A stretch of DNA of 47,710 bases from Spirochaetaceae bacterium (GCA_028818385.1 JAPPNY010000105.1:1-47710); one strand, 5' to 3'; counted from the stretch's first letter, positions 34,169 to 42,933 are shown. The notes: a model not told the origin generated them from the sequence alone. Numbers and translations: made by a program.

Positions 34169-34318
34169 GCACGGGGTAGTCCGTCGGTTTGAATCGGAGA
34201 GGGGTTGACCGAGCCCGAGTACGCCATATGTGGTGTTGGCCCGGCGCGCCGACTACCACCAGGCGCGCGTTGACGTTGTGCGCTGGAAGGACCTACCGTG
34301 GCGCACGAAGCCTGACCG

Positions 34319-34597
34319 ATGAACGCCTTCCTCGTAATCTCTACGGACCAAGCCGCCGGTCCGCTGGTCCATTCGCTTCCTGTACCGGGAAGCATCGTGA
34401 AGGATCAGTACCGCCTGTCTGACCATGCCGTTCTCGCCCTGGGGGAAGAGTTCGTGACATCGACGGAGATCGCTGGGTTTTACGGTATCAGTGAGAAAGG
34501 CAAGCGATCTGGCATCGTCGTAAGTATAGATGGCTACGAGGGCTGGGAAGAGCAGGCTCTCTGGGATAAGCTCAAGGCGTGGCAGCGCGCATCCTGA
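34319..34597 (+). CDS. Hypothetical 92-aa cargo protein
   Basis: ATG at 34319. A mixed alpha/beta composition with YRLSDHAVLALGEEF, STEIAGFYGISEKGKRSGIVVSIDGYEGW and a C-terminal amphipathic helix; no signal peptide or TM. I recognise no family. It overlaps the following gene by 19 nt, suggesting coupled expression inside the small element. Confidence 0.45.
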   Translation: MNAFLVISTDQAAGPLVHSLPVPGSIVKDQYRLSDHAVLALGEEFVTSTEIAGFYGISEKGKRSGIVVSIDGYEGWEEQALWDKLKAWQRAS

Positions 34598-34812
34598 AGG
34601 GACCTGGCGCGCGCCACGGATCGGACAACGGCAATGGCCAATTCGACGCTCGTCTCCGCGATGTCGAAACCAAGGTGGCGAAGATCGAGGAGAAGCTGAA
34701 TCACGTCGCGACGAGGGCTTGGGTGCTCGGCGGCGTCCTCGCAGGGATGGGCGTGGCCGCGGGCGTGGCTGTTGGCCTTGCTCAGCTCATCCTGAAAGCA
34801 GCCTCGGGGTAG
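34579..34812 (+). CDS. Small coiled-coil/transmembrane cargo protein
   Basis: 77 aa from GTG at 34579. A glycine-rich start, a coiled coil (DARLRDVETKVAKIEEKLNH), then VATRAWVLGGV leading into one TM helix (about residues 48-72). It shares coiled coil, VATR junction and TM order with the 64-aa protein at 10470-10664. Its TAG stop falls within an internal GGTAGT close to the right end of the element. Confidence 0.55.
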   Translation: MAARILKGPGARHGSDNGNGQFDARLRDVETKVAKIEEKLNHVATRAWVLGGVLAGMGVAAGVAVGLAQLILKAASG

Positions 34813-34876
34813 TCGGTTTTCGAACTGACGCACTACCGAGCACCGGCCCGGCGGCTGAATCTGCTATCGTGACCGT

Positions 34877-35734
34877 ATGGACCGCATAGTCGATACGCAC
34901 TGCCACTTCTGGTGGCGGGAAACGAACAGTTGGCTCGACTCCGACTGGGACGTCCTCTACCAGGACTACACCCCGGTCGAGCACCAGGCCGCCTCCCGGC
35001 CGGTCGGGGTGACCCGCTGCGTGATCGTCGAGGCCGGCGACACCGACGTCGACAACCAGACCATCATCGACTTCGCCGCCGAGTTCGACTTCGTCGGCGG
35101 GCTGATCCTGCGTGCCGACCTGGACGACCCGGGCCTGGGCCGCAAGCTCGACGAGTGGCAGAAGCTGCCGAAGTTCCGCGGCATGCGCATGAACTTCGAG
35201 GCGCATCCCGATCCCGGCATCGCCACCAGGCCGGCGGTGATCGAGGGGCTCAGGGAGCTGGCGCGGCGCGGGCTCATCCACGACTTCCTGCCGCTGGTCC
35301 GCCACCTGGACGGCATCGCCACTGCGATCGAGCAGGTGCCGGACCTCAAGTGCATCATCGAGCACTACGGCAAGCCGGACTTCGACGGCACGCTGGAGGC
35401 GGCCTGGGAGCAGGCGATGCGCCGCATCGCGCGCGACACGGGCGCGTTCTGCAAGCTGTCGCTGTCGCCGCAGGTGACCCGTATCCAGGAGTACCTCGAC
35501 AATCCGAAGCAGGGCTGGCCGATCGAGGCGATGCGCCAGTACACGGCCCTCTACCTGGAGGAGCTGGGACCCGACCGGCTGATCTGGGGCAGCGACTGGC
35601 CGGTCGCGTTGCTGACCACCGACTACGCGGGCATGCTCGCCACCCACCGCGAGCTGCTCGGCCCCCTGGACCCGGAGGTGGAGGTCAAGCTGTTCCGCAC
35701 CAACGCGGAGGCGTTCTACAACGTAACCGCGTAA
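34877..35734 (+). CDS. Amidohydrolase family (PF04909) metal-dependent hydrolase
   Basis: 285 aa from ATG at 34877, with TATCGT (34865-34870) 6 nt upstream, so leaderless. VDTHCHFW gives the H-x-H metal pair, HYGKPDF holds a central His, and WGSDWPV holds the C-terminal Asp. This matches the lactonase/2-pyrone-dicarboxylate hydrolase-like branch often found with sugar-lactone catabolism. Its promoter lies between the element end and the gene, so the insertion left it intact. Confidence 0.88.
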   Translation: MDRIVDTHCHFWWRETNSWLDSDWDVLYQDYTPVEHQAASRPVGVTRCVIVEAGDTDVDNQTIIDFAAEFDFVGGLILRADLDDPGLGRKLDEWQKLPKFRGMRMNFEAHPDPGIATRPAVIEGLRELARRGLIHDFLPLVRHLDGIATAIEQVPDLKCIIEHYGKPDFDGTLEAAWEQAMRRIARDTGAFCKLSLSPQVTRIQEYLDNPKQGWPIEAMRQYTALYLEELGPDRLIWGSDWPVALLTTDYAGMLATHRELLGPLDPEVEVKLFRTNAEAFYNVTA

Positions 35735-36133
35735 GCCCCCAGGCCCGGCCGGCAACGGGTCACCATGAAGCATGACTTTGTGATCTGCGCGTGTTCGTGG
35801 ATACAGTGACAGGGATTGGCCGCGCCGCGCTGCACACCGTAATGCTCGCACTTCCCACAGACCGGTCGTCGCCGTCGTGGAGCCGCGGCAATGCGGGAAG
35901 ACGACCCCGAAGACTATCGACCTTGATCGTCTCGACCAGCCGCTAACGGCGTTACGTTACAGTCCGTGTCGGGCACGGTCGTCGATGAAGTCGCGCCGGA
36001 CCGACCCGTTCCCGATCCCGCGGGACCTGTCGCTGCACGCTCTCGACATGATGTATCCGGGGCCACTGCCCTACGCGATAGGTGCCCGCATCATCGCCAT
36101 GCCTGGACACGAGTCGCTTGGCGCTTGGATCAG
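35735..36133. other. Intergenic region between convergent amidohydrolase and BrxD-like gene
   Basis: About 400 nt, less GC-rich than the flanks. Two weak ORFs cross it: a plus-strand ORF from 35877 and a minus-strand frame (about 35716-35890) encoding CGKCEHYG and NPCHCIHEH, suggestive of a zinc ribbon. Neither has a good start. No terminator hairpin was identified. Confidence 0.4.
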
Positions 36134-37399
36134 TCAGGAAGTTGGTTCGTCGTCCTTCGCTTCGACCTCAAGGTCGGGGTCTTCAGTGTAGGATGTCCTA
36201 TACTCGTCGCTCTCCAACTCGGGTCGAGATTCGGGATGAAGCCGCTGCAGGTCCCATGTGGTTATCGCTGAACGGACCTTGTAGCGCATCCTGCGTTGGT
36301 AGCCGGCTCCCGATGCCGTGGTTGCCGGCGGTGCTTCCCAGTCGTACGCAGCGCTGTAGACTCGCCTGATCGTTTCGGCCGCAGCTTCGACTGCCTCCGG
36401 CGTCACTTCATGCAGCGGCGTCTGATGCCCTTCGATCCACCGCATTCCCGTCTCCGCCTGTCGCGCGATCTGCTCCTCGCCTCGAGCGCGCATCCGATCC
36501 GGCACGTTGATGCGATCTCCCTTCTCTTCGAGTATGGCCTCGGCAAAGTCCTCCGTAATCGCTGCTACCACTACCAACCCCGGGTAGTCCTCCCCGCTGT
36601 CTCCCATCCACCGCGCGAGTTCCGCATATGAACGAGCACGCTGCAGCACGCTGTAGCTGCCGATCAGCTCCAATTCGTCGATCAGCACTACCCAGCCTCG
36701 GTAGCCGGCGGCCTTGGTCATCTCCAACACGAAGCGCAGGCGCTGCGGGGGGAGATCCTTCAGCTTGGGCGCTCGGAAAGTGTAGGCGCCCTGTTGCTGA
36801 AGCTGACGCAGGCCGTTCTTGACAGTGCTGACCGCAAGCTTGTCGCCAGACCAGAACCATCGGATCTCATTGCATACCTCTTGGTCAGGCAGCCGTTCAT
36901 GGACCAGCAACGTTGCCGGGAAAATGCGATGCAGGCCGTTGTTCGCTTCATTTGCCCATTGGAAGAAGCGCGCATAGCCGGAGGACTGCGGACCGGCCAG
37001 CCTGGTTCCGATCTCGTCGACCATGATCCCGACCGTGCCTCCCGGAGTGGTACCGTTGTCGGTCGCTGCCCGGAACATCTTCCCCAGGTCGTAGAATGGT
37101 GTCTCCTTGCTTACGGCTACTCTGCTGCAGATGAAGTTGCGGTCAAGGGCGATATGCTCGAAGTGCTCCAACAGGTGCGACTTGCCGGTCCCGAAGTCAC
37201 CGGAGATCAACATGGTACGGCCCGTCGTTGCCGTGGTGCCATCGGCTGTCCGGTCTGCCGCCTGGTCGAGCAACTCCTGGAATCGCTGCTCGGCGTGCGG
37301 CTGTGTACTGCCCAGGATGCGCACGGCTTCCCGATTGGGTACACCGTTGCGCAACGCTTCTATGGCCCTGCGGCAGGAGAGACGGTCCGGTACTTCCAT
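36134..37399 (-). CDS. BrxD-like P-loop ATPase (PF10923/DUF2791 type), motifs intact
   Basis: 421 aa from ATG at 37399; the frame is open further upstream, but this start overlaps the previous stop as TAATG and matches the family N-terminus (RRAIEALRNGVPNREAVRILG). Walker A is GDFGTGKSH (about residues 67-75), Walker B VVLIDELEL (about 240), and RMRYKVRSAITTWDLQRL is the conserved late Arg-rich helix. These ATPases belong to the BREX/BrxC-BrxD family acting in DNA-targeting defence. No PglZ, PglX or BrxB is nearby. Last gene of a three-gene operon. Confidence 0.85.
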   Translation of the reverse strand: MEVPDRLSCRRAIEALRNGVPNREAVRILGSTQPHAEQRFQELLDQAADRTADGTTATTGRTMLISGDFGTGKSHLLEHFEHIALDRNFICSRVAVSKETPFYDLGKMFRAATDNGTTPGGTVGIMVDEIGTRLAGPQSSGYARFFQWANEANNGLHRIFPATLLVHERLPDQEVCNEIRWFWSGDKLAVSTVKNGLRQLQQQGAYTFRAPKLKDLPPQRLRFVLEMTKAAGYRGWVVLIDELELIGSYSVLQRARSYAELARWMGDSGEDYPGLVVVAAITEDFAEAILEEKGDRINVPDRMRARGEEQIARQAETGMRWIEGHQTPLHEVTPEAVEAAAETIRRVYSAAYDWEAPPATTASGAGYQRRMRYKVRSAITTWDLQRLHPESRPELESDEYRTSYTEDPDLEVEAKDDEPTS

Positions 37400-38346
37400 T
37401 ACGCCAACCGGTAGAGCGCCGCGGCAGGATTCTGGATCCTCCTGTCGCGAACGTCGTCGATGATTCTGGTCTGCAGGGCAGGGTAGATGCCAAGGCCGCG
37501 GGATTGGCGATCGGGTTCCTGATCCAGGAACGCGACATCGGAGCAGGCGACGACGAGCGTCGACGTAAACCGATCGATGCTGTCGATGAACTCCCGGAGC
37601 AGCTCGTAGTGGTCGATAGTCATCGCTCTCGTGTAGTACCGCGAACCGTCGTCGCGCCTCTTGCGTTCTGTTACCCTGGAGTTGTCCAATATAAGGACCG
37701 TCCCCGCGTAGCCCGCTGCGTGCAGCCAATAAACCGTCGAGCGCAGCAGATGGCGCGCCGTGGTCCGATTGATGGGGTTGTAGATCGAGAACGGCTTGAC
37801 GTTGGATATTCGTGTGTTGGTGCCGGTGAGCCAGTCGATGATCGGTTGCCCGGGATACGGTAAATCCTGAGATCGTTCGAGCAGACAGAGGTGCGACATG
37901 GCGATGCGAAAGTCCTTGCACATGTTCCGGTCGTAGAATACGTGGCGTTGAAATCGCGGCTTCAAGCTGGTGAACAGAAACGGCACGTCCATCTCATTGC
38001 CGGCAGCAATGGACTGGAACACGTCGTCCTGTTCAGCCTGCACGCCTTCTGTACGGAACCCGTCTGCTTCCGCCAACTTGAGGATGAAACGGCGCGCGGT
38101 TGCCCGCCAGTCCACCTGTCTCGCGATAGCGAAGAAAATATCCTGCGGCATGTGGAATCGATGCTCTCCAGAATCTGCGGACAGCACTAGGTACCCTGCT
38201 TCCTCCGCTGCCGAGGCGAGTTGGTGCTGCAGGTCCGCGCGCTGTTGGGCGCCGCCCACGACGAACTTGACCGATGCGCCGCCGTCTCTCACGAAGGTGG
38301 CGAGATACTCTTGCTGCAGATGGTCCAGCCACTCGTCGCCGTGCAT
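37399..38346 (-). CDS. BrxD-like ATPase paralogue with degenerate nucleotide-binding motifs
   Basis: 315 aa. The family start EYLATFVRDGGASVKFVVG is clear, but where Walker A should follow it reads GGAQQRADLQ, with no GK[ST]. The Walker B position reads TVLILDNSRV, with Asn for the catalytic Glu. The rest of the fold looks kept: IFFAIARQVDWRATARRFI, IDWLTGTNTRISNVKPF, SDVAFLDQE and the final PALQTRIIDDV. It probably does not hydrolyse ATP and may be a structural partner of the active ATPase. Its start overlaps the preceding stop as TGATG. Confidence 0.75.
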   Translation of the reverse strand: MHGDEWLDHLQQEYLATFVRDGGASVKFVVGGAQQRADLQHQLASAAEEAGYLVLSADSGEHRFHMPQDIFFAIARQVDWRATARRFILKLAEADGFRTEGVQAEQDDVFQSIAAGNEMDVPFLFTSLKPRFQRHVFYDRNMCKDFRIAMSHLCLLERSQDLPYPGQPIIDWLTGTNTRISNVKPFSIYNPINRTTARHLLRSTVYWLHAAGYAGTVLILDNSRVTERKRRDDGSRYYTRAMTIDHYELLREFIDSIDRFTSTLVVACSDVAFLDQEPDRQSRGLGIYPALQTRIIDDVRDRRIQNPAAALYRLA

Positions 38347-39140
38347 CAGCCTTCCAGGGTGAACCGGACTCCGTAGTAGGGGATCAGATTGCCGGCGGGG
38401 TCCACGAACGAGAAAATCCTTCTGCCTGATCGGGCGGCGGTAGAGTGGTGGAAGCTGACCGTAGCACCTGACTTGGTGGTTTTTTCATCCGCGATGTCCA
38501 GGAGATAGATGTCGCGTGCGAAATCCGTTCGAGTGTATTGGCGGGTCGTAGTCGGCCACGTGGTGAAAGACTCATAGATTTCGTCGAGGGAGACCATCCG
38601 CCCGGAGTCGAACAGGCCGCCGTCCGCAGCTTGGTCTGCGACTCGCCGGAACGCCCTGAACAGTGCCTCCAGGAAACGCTGCGGATTGCTCCCGGACTGG
38701 CGCTGCTGGTTCGCCTGAAGGTCCGCGGCCAGTCTCGACGGTCGGATGCCGGTGCGCTTCTTGCCGTCGACCCTAACCGCGCGGTCCCCCGGTAACACAC
38801 GAATGATCGATGGCGAGCAGACCAGCGCCTCGTCGCGGGGCATGATTGTCAGTCCGATACGCTGAGCTTCGTCGCGCAGCTCAGCGCCGAAGCGGTCGGC
38901 CAAGTAGCCCATCTCCGCGTCAGCCGCGAAGGGCCAACTCTTCACGGCCAGATTCACGTGGTCCGTGACCGCGGCAGCTGTGTCGGTCAGTTGTGCGGCT
39001 GTGCGCCTGATCTGGGCGATGTTGCCGTCCTGTGCGGCCTTGAGCAGTCGTCTTGCCGCTTTCACCATATCCGCGGCTGAGGAGCCGGCTGCGCCGGCGG
39101 CATTTTCCACAGCCGCGAATCCCTGCTCGAATGTTGCCAC
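38346..39140 (-). CDS. Uncharacterised protein, first gene of the BrxD-like operon
   Basis: 264 aa from GTG at 39140. The N-terminal third is helical and alanine-rich (residues 10-70). A middle part has SWPFAADAEMGYLADRFGAELRDEA split over a long helix and RVDGKKRTGIRPSRLAADL. The C-terminal part is beta-rich, with RTDFARDIYLLD, SFHHSTAARSGRRIFSF and PYYGVRFTLEG. No nuclease or helicase motif is recognised. One-nucleotide overlap with the next gene implies obligate co-expression, so it is probably a subunit or specificity factor of the module. Confidence 0.7.
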   Translation of the reverse strand: MATFEQGFAAVENAAGAAGSSAADMVKAARRLLKAAQDGNIAQIRRTAAQLTDTAAAVTDHVNLAVKSWPFAADAEMGYLADRFGAELRDEAQRIGLTIMPRDEALVCSPSIIRVLPGDRAVRVDGKKRTGIRPSRLAADLQANQQRQSGSNPQRFLEALFRAFRRVADQAADGGLFDSGRMVSLDEIYESFTTWPTTTRQYTRTDFARDIYLLDIADEKTTKSGATVSFHHSTAARSGRRIFSFVDPAGNLIPYYGVRFTLEG

Positions 39141-39152
39141 GCCGCCGGCAAG

Positions 39153-40523
39153 CTACAGATCACCGCGAGTGCCGTCAATGGGGGAAGAAGAGAGAGCATC
39201 CTGCTGCTCCTGCACCTGCCAGAGGCTGAGGCTCAGGGAGGGAGGGATCTCGACGTTGTCGAAGGTGATCATCTCGTCCTCGGCGATGTCGGTCCTGGCG
39301 ACCGCGCCGTGGGTGAGCGCCATCGGCACCAGGTTCTCCGCGCGTGCGGCCTCGTGCCGTTCGGCCATCCCGTAGACGGTGTAGCCGCCTTCGCCGTCGA
39401 GCGTCTCCCCCGCCCGCAGCGGCCGCTTGGCGGCGGCCACCACGTCAGCGGCGCGGCAGACGGGGGCGCCGACGTCGTCGCCCAGCACGGCCATGCGCGC
39501 CAGTCCGAGGGGCATCTCGTGTCCGACGAAGTGCTGCGGCCGGTAGATCATCGCGTATCCCGAACGCTTGCCGATGATCATGCCGGTGATGTCGCCGTAG
39601 GAGGCGAGCGATTCGTTGACCTCACGCGTCGGTCCGTCGATCACGGCGAACAGGCCTCCGCGGATGGAGCGCTCCACGAAGGTGTCGTCCGGATGGATCG
39701 CGCTGACCGCCTCGACCACGCCCTCCCGGTTCAGGATGCCGCCTTTCTCTTTCGAGGCGAGCACGTCCGGGATCTCGCGCAGGTCGGCGGTCGGGAAGTG
39801 CAGCCCGCGCACGTCGGGCTGCAGCCCGGTCATGTTGGCCAGCGCCACCACCTCGATCGAGTGCTTGGTGCCGTCCAGGAACGACCCGAACATCTGCGCG
39901 TTGTAGTCCTTGCCGGTGAAGCCGTAGACGCCCGGCACGTCGTCCGGGTTCATCTTGCGGAAACTCTGCGTGAAGCGCGTGCCCTTGCCGGCCGCCACCA
40001 GGCGGAAGCCGAGCGTGCGCGCCCAGTCGCAGAGCTCGGCGGCGAGCGCCGGCTCGTCGCCGTAGGCCAGGCTGTAGATCACCCCGGCGGCCTGGGCGAG
40101 CCTGCGCAGGTGGTAGCCTACCAGCACGTCGGCCTCGACCGTTACCATGGCCAGGTGCTTGCGGGCCAGAATCGCTCGGTAGGCGTGGCGCACTCCCACC
40201 TCCACCAGTCCGGTCGCCTCGATGACGATGTCGACGGGGCTGTCGATCAGCGCCCCTGCATCGGCGGTGACTACCGGCGTGCCGGCGGCCACGGCATCGG
40301 CGACCTGATCGGCCGAGGAGGCCCGCAGCGGTTCGTCGTCAGCTCCCGCACCCAGCACCGCGGCGGCCGCCTCCACGCGCAGGTCGGCGATCGCCGCCAG
40401 CCGCATGCCGGGCATGTGCCGGATCTGGGCGGCGATCTGGGAGCCGAAGGTGCCGATGCCGATCAGCCCGATCCTGACCGGCGTTCCGTGTCGCTCGCGC
40501 GCGACCATTCGCTCGTACAGCAT
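39153..40523 (-). CDS. NAD(P)-dependent oxidoreductase with C-terminal SAF domain (homoserine dehydrogenase-like)
   Basis: 456 aa from ATG at 40523, with TACCCT 7 nt upstream (leaderless pattern). The Rossmann start is RIGLIGIGTFGSQIA, then VDIVIEATGLVEVG and VTVEADVLVGYHL. KGTRFTQSFRKMNPDDV and YNAQMFGSFLDGTKHS are typical of the family joining a homoserine-dehydrogenase-like core to a SAF/AFP-like tail (LVPMALTHGAVARTDIAEDE). The substrate is unknown. It ends 12 nt before the BrxD-like operon start on the same strand, so the operon may borrow its transcription. Confidence 0.8.
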   Translation of the reverse strand: MLYERMVARERHGTPVRIGLIGIGTFGSQIAAQIRHMPGMRLAAIADLRVEAAAAVLGAGADDEPLRASSADQVADAVAAGTPVVTADAGALIDSPVDIVIEATGLVEVGVRHAYRAILARKHLAMVTVEADVLVGYHLRRLAQAAGVIYSLAYGDEPALAAELCDWARTLGFRLVAAGKGTRFTQSFRKMNPDDVPGVYGFTGKDYNAQMFGSFLDGTKHSIEVVALANMTGLQPDVRGLHFPTADLREIPDVLASKEKGGILNREGVVEAVSAIHPDDTFVERSIRGGLFAVIDGPTREVNESLASYGDITGMIIGKRSGYAMIYRPQHFVGHEMPLGLARMAVLGDDVGAPVCRAADVVAAAKRPLRAGETLDGEGGYTVYGMAERHEAARAENLVPMALTHGAVARTDIAEDEMITFDNVEIPPSLSLSLWQVQEQQDALSSSPIDGTRGDL

Positions 40524-40570
40524 GCGGGCGAGGGTAGTGGCACCGCCGCGCCGCCCACAAGCGGACCGTC

Positions 40571-41554
40571 ATGACGCGGCGCCCGTTCGGAGCCCTGGGC
40601 GGGGTGAGCGCGCTCACCCTGGGCGGCGCGGGCCTGATGGGCGGCTGGGGGCACGCCCCCGACCTGGACGAGGCGGTCGCAACGATCCGCGCTGCCGTCG
40701 ATGCCGGCGTCGACCACATCGACGTGGCCCCGGGCTACGGCGACGGCGGCGCCGAACGGGCGGTAGGCGCCGCGTTCGGCGGCGCGCTGCCGGCCGGGGT
40801 GCAGATCTCGACCAAGGTGCCGCTGGACCGGCCTTCGCCGGGAGCCGCGCCTGGCCTGATCGAGCGCAGCCTGAACGCCAGCCTGGAGCGCCTGCGGCTG
40901 CCGCGCGTCGATCTGCTGCTCACCCACTGCTGGCTTCTGCCTGACGGAGAGGAAGGTGCCGGCCGTTCGGGAGTGCCGTTCCGGGACTACGTGCAGGAGG
41001 TGCGACCGGCGCTCGAAAGGCTCGTGGCGGACGGCCGCATCGGCGCATGGGGCATCAGCGGCATCGGCGCACCCGTGACCGTGCAGCAGGCGCTGCTGGC
41101 GCGTCCCCGGCCCGCGGCCGTGCAAGCGATCGCCAACGTGCTGAGCTCGGCCGGCGAGGAGGTGCCGTTCCGCGGGCCGCCGGCCGGATCGGTGGCGCCG
41201 GCGGCCGTTGCTGCAGGCGTTCCCGTGTTTGGCATCCGCGCGGTCGGCCGCGGCGCGCTGGCCGACGTGCTCGACAAGCAGGTCGACGACGACCATCCCA
41301 TCGCCGTCGACTACCGGCGAGCGGCCGGCCTCCGAAGTCTGGCACGGGCGCGTGGCGTACCGGCGGCCCGGTTGGCCTACCGGTACGTCCTGTCGCTCCC
41401 GGAGGTGGCCACGGTCGCGATCGGCGTACGCAACCGCGCCGAGCTGGCCGATGCGCTTTCCGCCGAGCGTGACGGCCCCCTGGACGCTGCGGAGCCGCTG
41501 GTTTTGCGCGACGCGTGTCGCCACCATGGCGGCGGTGAGGTGACTTCCGAATGA
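40571..41554 (+). CDS. Aldo/keto reductase family oxidoreductase
   Basis: 327 aa from ATG at 40571. The catalytic set is placed in HIDVAPGYGDGGAE (Asp and Tyr), ISTKVPLD (Lys) and VDLLLTHCW (His). ALERLVADGRIGAWGISG and the late VATVAIGVRNRAEL complete the barrel and NADP site. It resembles the L-fucose/D-threo-aldose dehydrogenase branch. It overlaps the GH4 gene as ATGA, suggesting a shared sugar pathway. Confidence 0.88.
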   Translation: MTRRPFGALGGVSALTLGGAGLMGGWGHAPDLDEAVATIRAAVDAGVDHIDVAPGYGDGGAERAVGAAFGGALPAGVQISTKVPLDRPSPGAAPGLIERSLNASLERLRLPRVDLLLTHCWLLPDGEEGAGRSGVPFRDYVQEVRPALERLVADGRIGAWGISGIGAPVTVQQALLARPRPAAVQAIANVLSSAGEEVPFRGPPAGSVAPAAVAAGVPVFGIRAVGRGALADVLDKQVDDDHPIAVDYRRAAGLRSLARARGVPAARLAYRYVLSLPEVATVAIGVRNRAELADALSAERDGPLDAAEPLVLRDACRHHGGGEVTSE

Positions 41555-42933
41555 GCAAGACGATGGTGCTGGCGGTCATCGGCGGGGGCAGCTCGCAGTG
41601 GATGATCTCGCTGATGAAGGACGTCTACCTGCTGGACGCCGTCGATGGCGGCGAGATCCGGCTGGTGGACCCGGACCGCGGCGGGACGGAGGCGGTGGCG
41701 TCGATGCTCGCCCGCTTCAACACGGAGCGCGGCAAGGACTACCGCATCTCCGTGTGTGACGACCGGGCGGAGGCGCTCGGCGGCGCCGACTTCGTGATGA
41801 CCACGTTCAGCCCCGGTAGCATGGACGCCTTCGAGTACGACCTGGAGATCCCGATCCGCTACGGCATCCGGCAGCCGGTCTCCATGACGGTGGGTCCGGC
41901 CGGCATCTCGGCGGCGCTGCGCACCGTGCCGGTCGCGGCCGAGGTGGTCGAAGACATGGAGCGTCTTTGCCCCGGCGCCTGGCTGCTGAACGTCACCAAC
42001 CCCATGAGCGCCGTGACGCGGGCCATGAACCTGGCTGCCGACAGCGTGCACGTGGTAGGGCTCTGCCACGAGTTCCACGCATTCCCGGCCTTGGCCGCCG
42101 CCATCCTGGGCCTGCATCCTCCGGCGGAGCTCAACGTGGTCGAGCAGCTCTACCAGTGGCTGCCGGAGCAGGGACTGCGCTACACGGTGGCCGGCATCAA
42201 CCACTTCATCTGGATCATCGAAGCCGAGCTGAACGGCCGCGACGTGCTGCCGGACATCCGCCGTTTCGCGCGCGAGCACCGCGACTTGGCGCCGGCAGGC
42301 GCTCCGTACAGCCTGAGCAACCGGCACGCCGCCAAGCTGGCGCTGTGCCGGACGTTCGGCTACCTGCCGCTTGCGGGCGACCGCCACCTGGTCGAGTTCT
42401 GGCCGCACCTGTGCAACGTGCGCAACGGCTACGCCATGGGTTACGCGGTGGAAAAGACCACCGTCGACTCCCGCCGCCACCGCCGCGAGCAGAACCGCGC
42501 ACGCGTCGAGCGCATCGCGGCCGGCACGGAGGAGATGGACTGGACCCGCAGCGGCGAGGAGATGACCGAGGTCATGAGCGCCATCCTCACCGGCGGCAGC
42601 ACCACGGCCATCCTCAACCTGCCCAACCGGGGCCAGGTGGGGAACCTCCCGTACGACGCCATCGTGGAGACCCTGGCGACGGTCACCGGCGAGCAGATCG
42701 AACCTCAGCCGTGCGGCGAGCTCCCCGGTGCCGTGGGCTCGCTCTGCCGGCTGCACGTCGACGTGCAGGAGATGACCGTGCAGGCAGCCCTGCGGGGCGA
42801 CCGCGAGCTGCTGGTGGAGGCGCTGTCGCTGGACCCGCTGTGCGCCGGAGCCGACTTCGCGGAGATCGGCGAGCTGGCCGACGAGCTGCTGGCCGCGAAC
42901 CGCCGCTGGCTGCCGCGCTTCTTCGACCCTTAG
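41551..42933 (+). CDS. Glycoside hydrolase family 4 (alpha-glucosidase/alpha-galacturonidase type)
   Basis: 460 aa. The NAD site is VIGGGSSQWM near the N-terminus; then LVDPDRGG, a NVTNPMSAVTRA block, the metal-binding Cys and His in GLCHEFH and GINHFIW. GH4 enzymes cleave glycosidic bonds by NAD- and metal-dependent redox elimination. The motifs are all present, but whether a phosphorylated or free sugar acid is used cannot be told. It is coupled to the aldo/keto reductase. Confidence 0.88.
   Translation: MSKTMVLAVIGGGSSQWMISLMKDVYLLDAVDGGEIRLVDPDRGGTEAVASMLARFNTERGKDYRISVCDDRAEALGGADFVMTTFSPGSMDAFEYDLEIPIRYGIRQPVSMTVGPAGISAALRTVPVAAEVVEDMERLCPGAWLLNVTNPMSAVTRAMNLAADSVHVVGLCHEFHAFPALAAAILGLHPPAELNVVEQLYQWLPEQGLRYTVAGINHFIWIIEAELNGRDVLPDIRRFAREHRDLAPAGAPYSLSNRHAAKLALCRTFGYLPLAGDRHLVEFWPHLCNVRNGYAMGYAVEKTTVDSRRHRREQNRARVERIAAGTEEMDWTRSGEEMTEVMSAILTGGSTTAILNLPNRGQVGNLPYDAIVETLATVTGEQIEPQPCGELPGAVGSLCRLHVDVQEMTVQAALRGDRELLVEALSLDPLCAGADFAEIGELADELLAANRRWLPRFFDP

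Larger units (their letters stand above)
34175..34837 (+). mobile_element. 663-bp non-autonomous element related to the 3.7-kb IS1-like element
   Basis: Its left end GGTAGTCCGTCGGTTTGAA and right end (complement GGTAGTGCGTCAGTTCGAA) agree at 16 of 19 positions and match the ends of the 8262-11947 element at most positions. Flanks are GAGCACGG (34167-34174) and GAGCACCG (34838-34845), a 7-of-8 target duplication. There is no transposase; it carries two overlapping small genes, one related to cargo of the large element. It could be moved in trans. Confidence 0.78.

Noticed and set aside
34787..35851. A 354-codon ORF opposite the amidohydrolase
   Set aside because: It is the complement of a well-supported enzyme gene and has no recognisable motifs of its own.
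35716..35890. A minus-strand frame with CGKCEHYG and NPCHCIHEH, like a zinc ribbon
   Set aside because: No start codon is available after the nearest upstream stop except weak alternatives, and it overlaps the amidohydrolase end. Possible gene remnant only.
35877..36191. A plus-strand 104-aa ORF between the amidohydrolase and the BrxD-like gene
   Set aside because: GTG start without ribosome binding site, no recognisable family, and it runs into the convergent ATPase gene.
36134..39140. A complete BREX locus
   Set aside because: Only BrxD-like ATPases are present. No PglX methylase, PglZ phosphatase, BrxA/BrxB or Lon-like gene is found on either side within the window.
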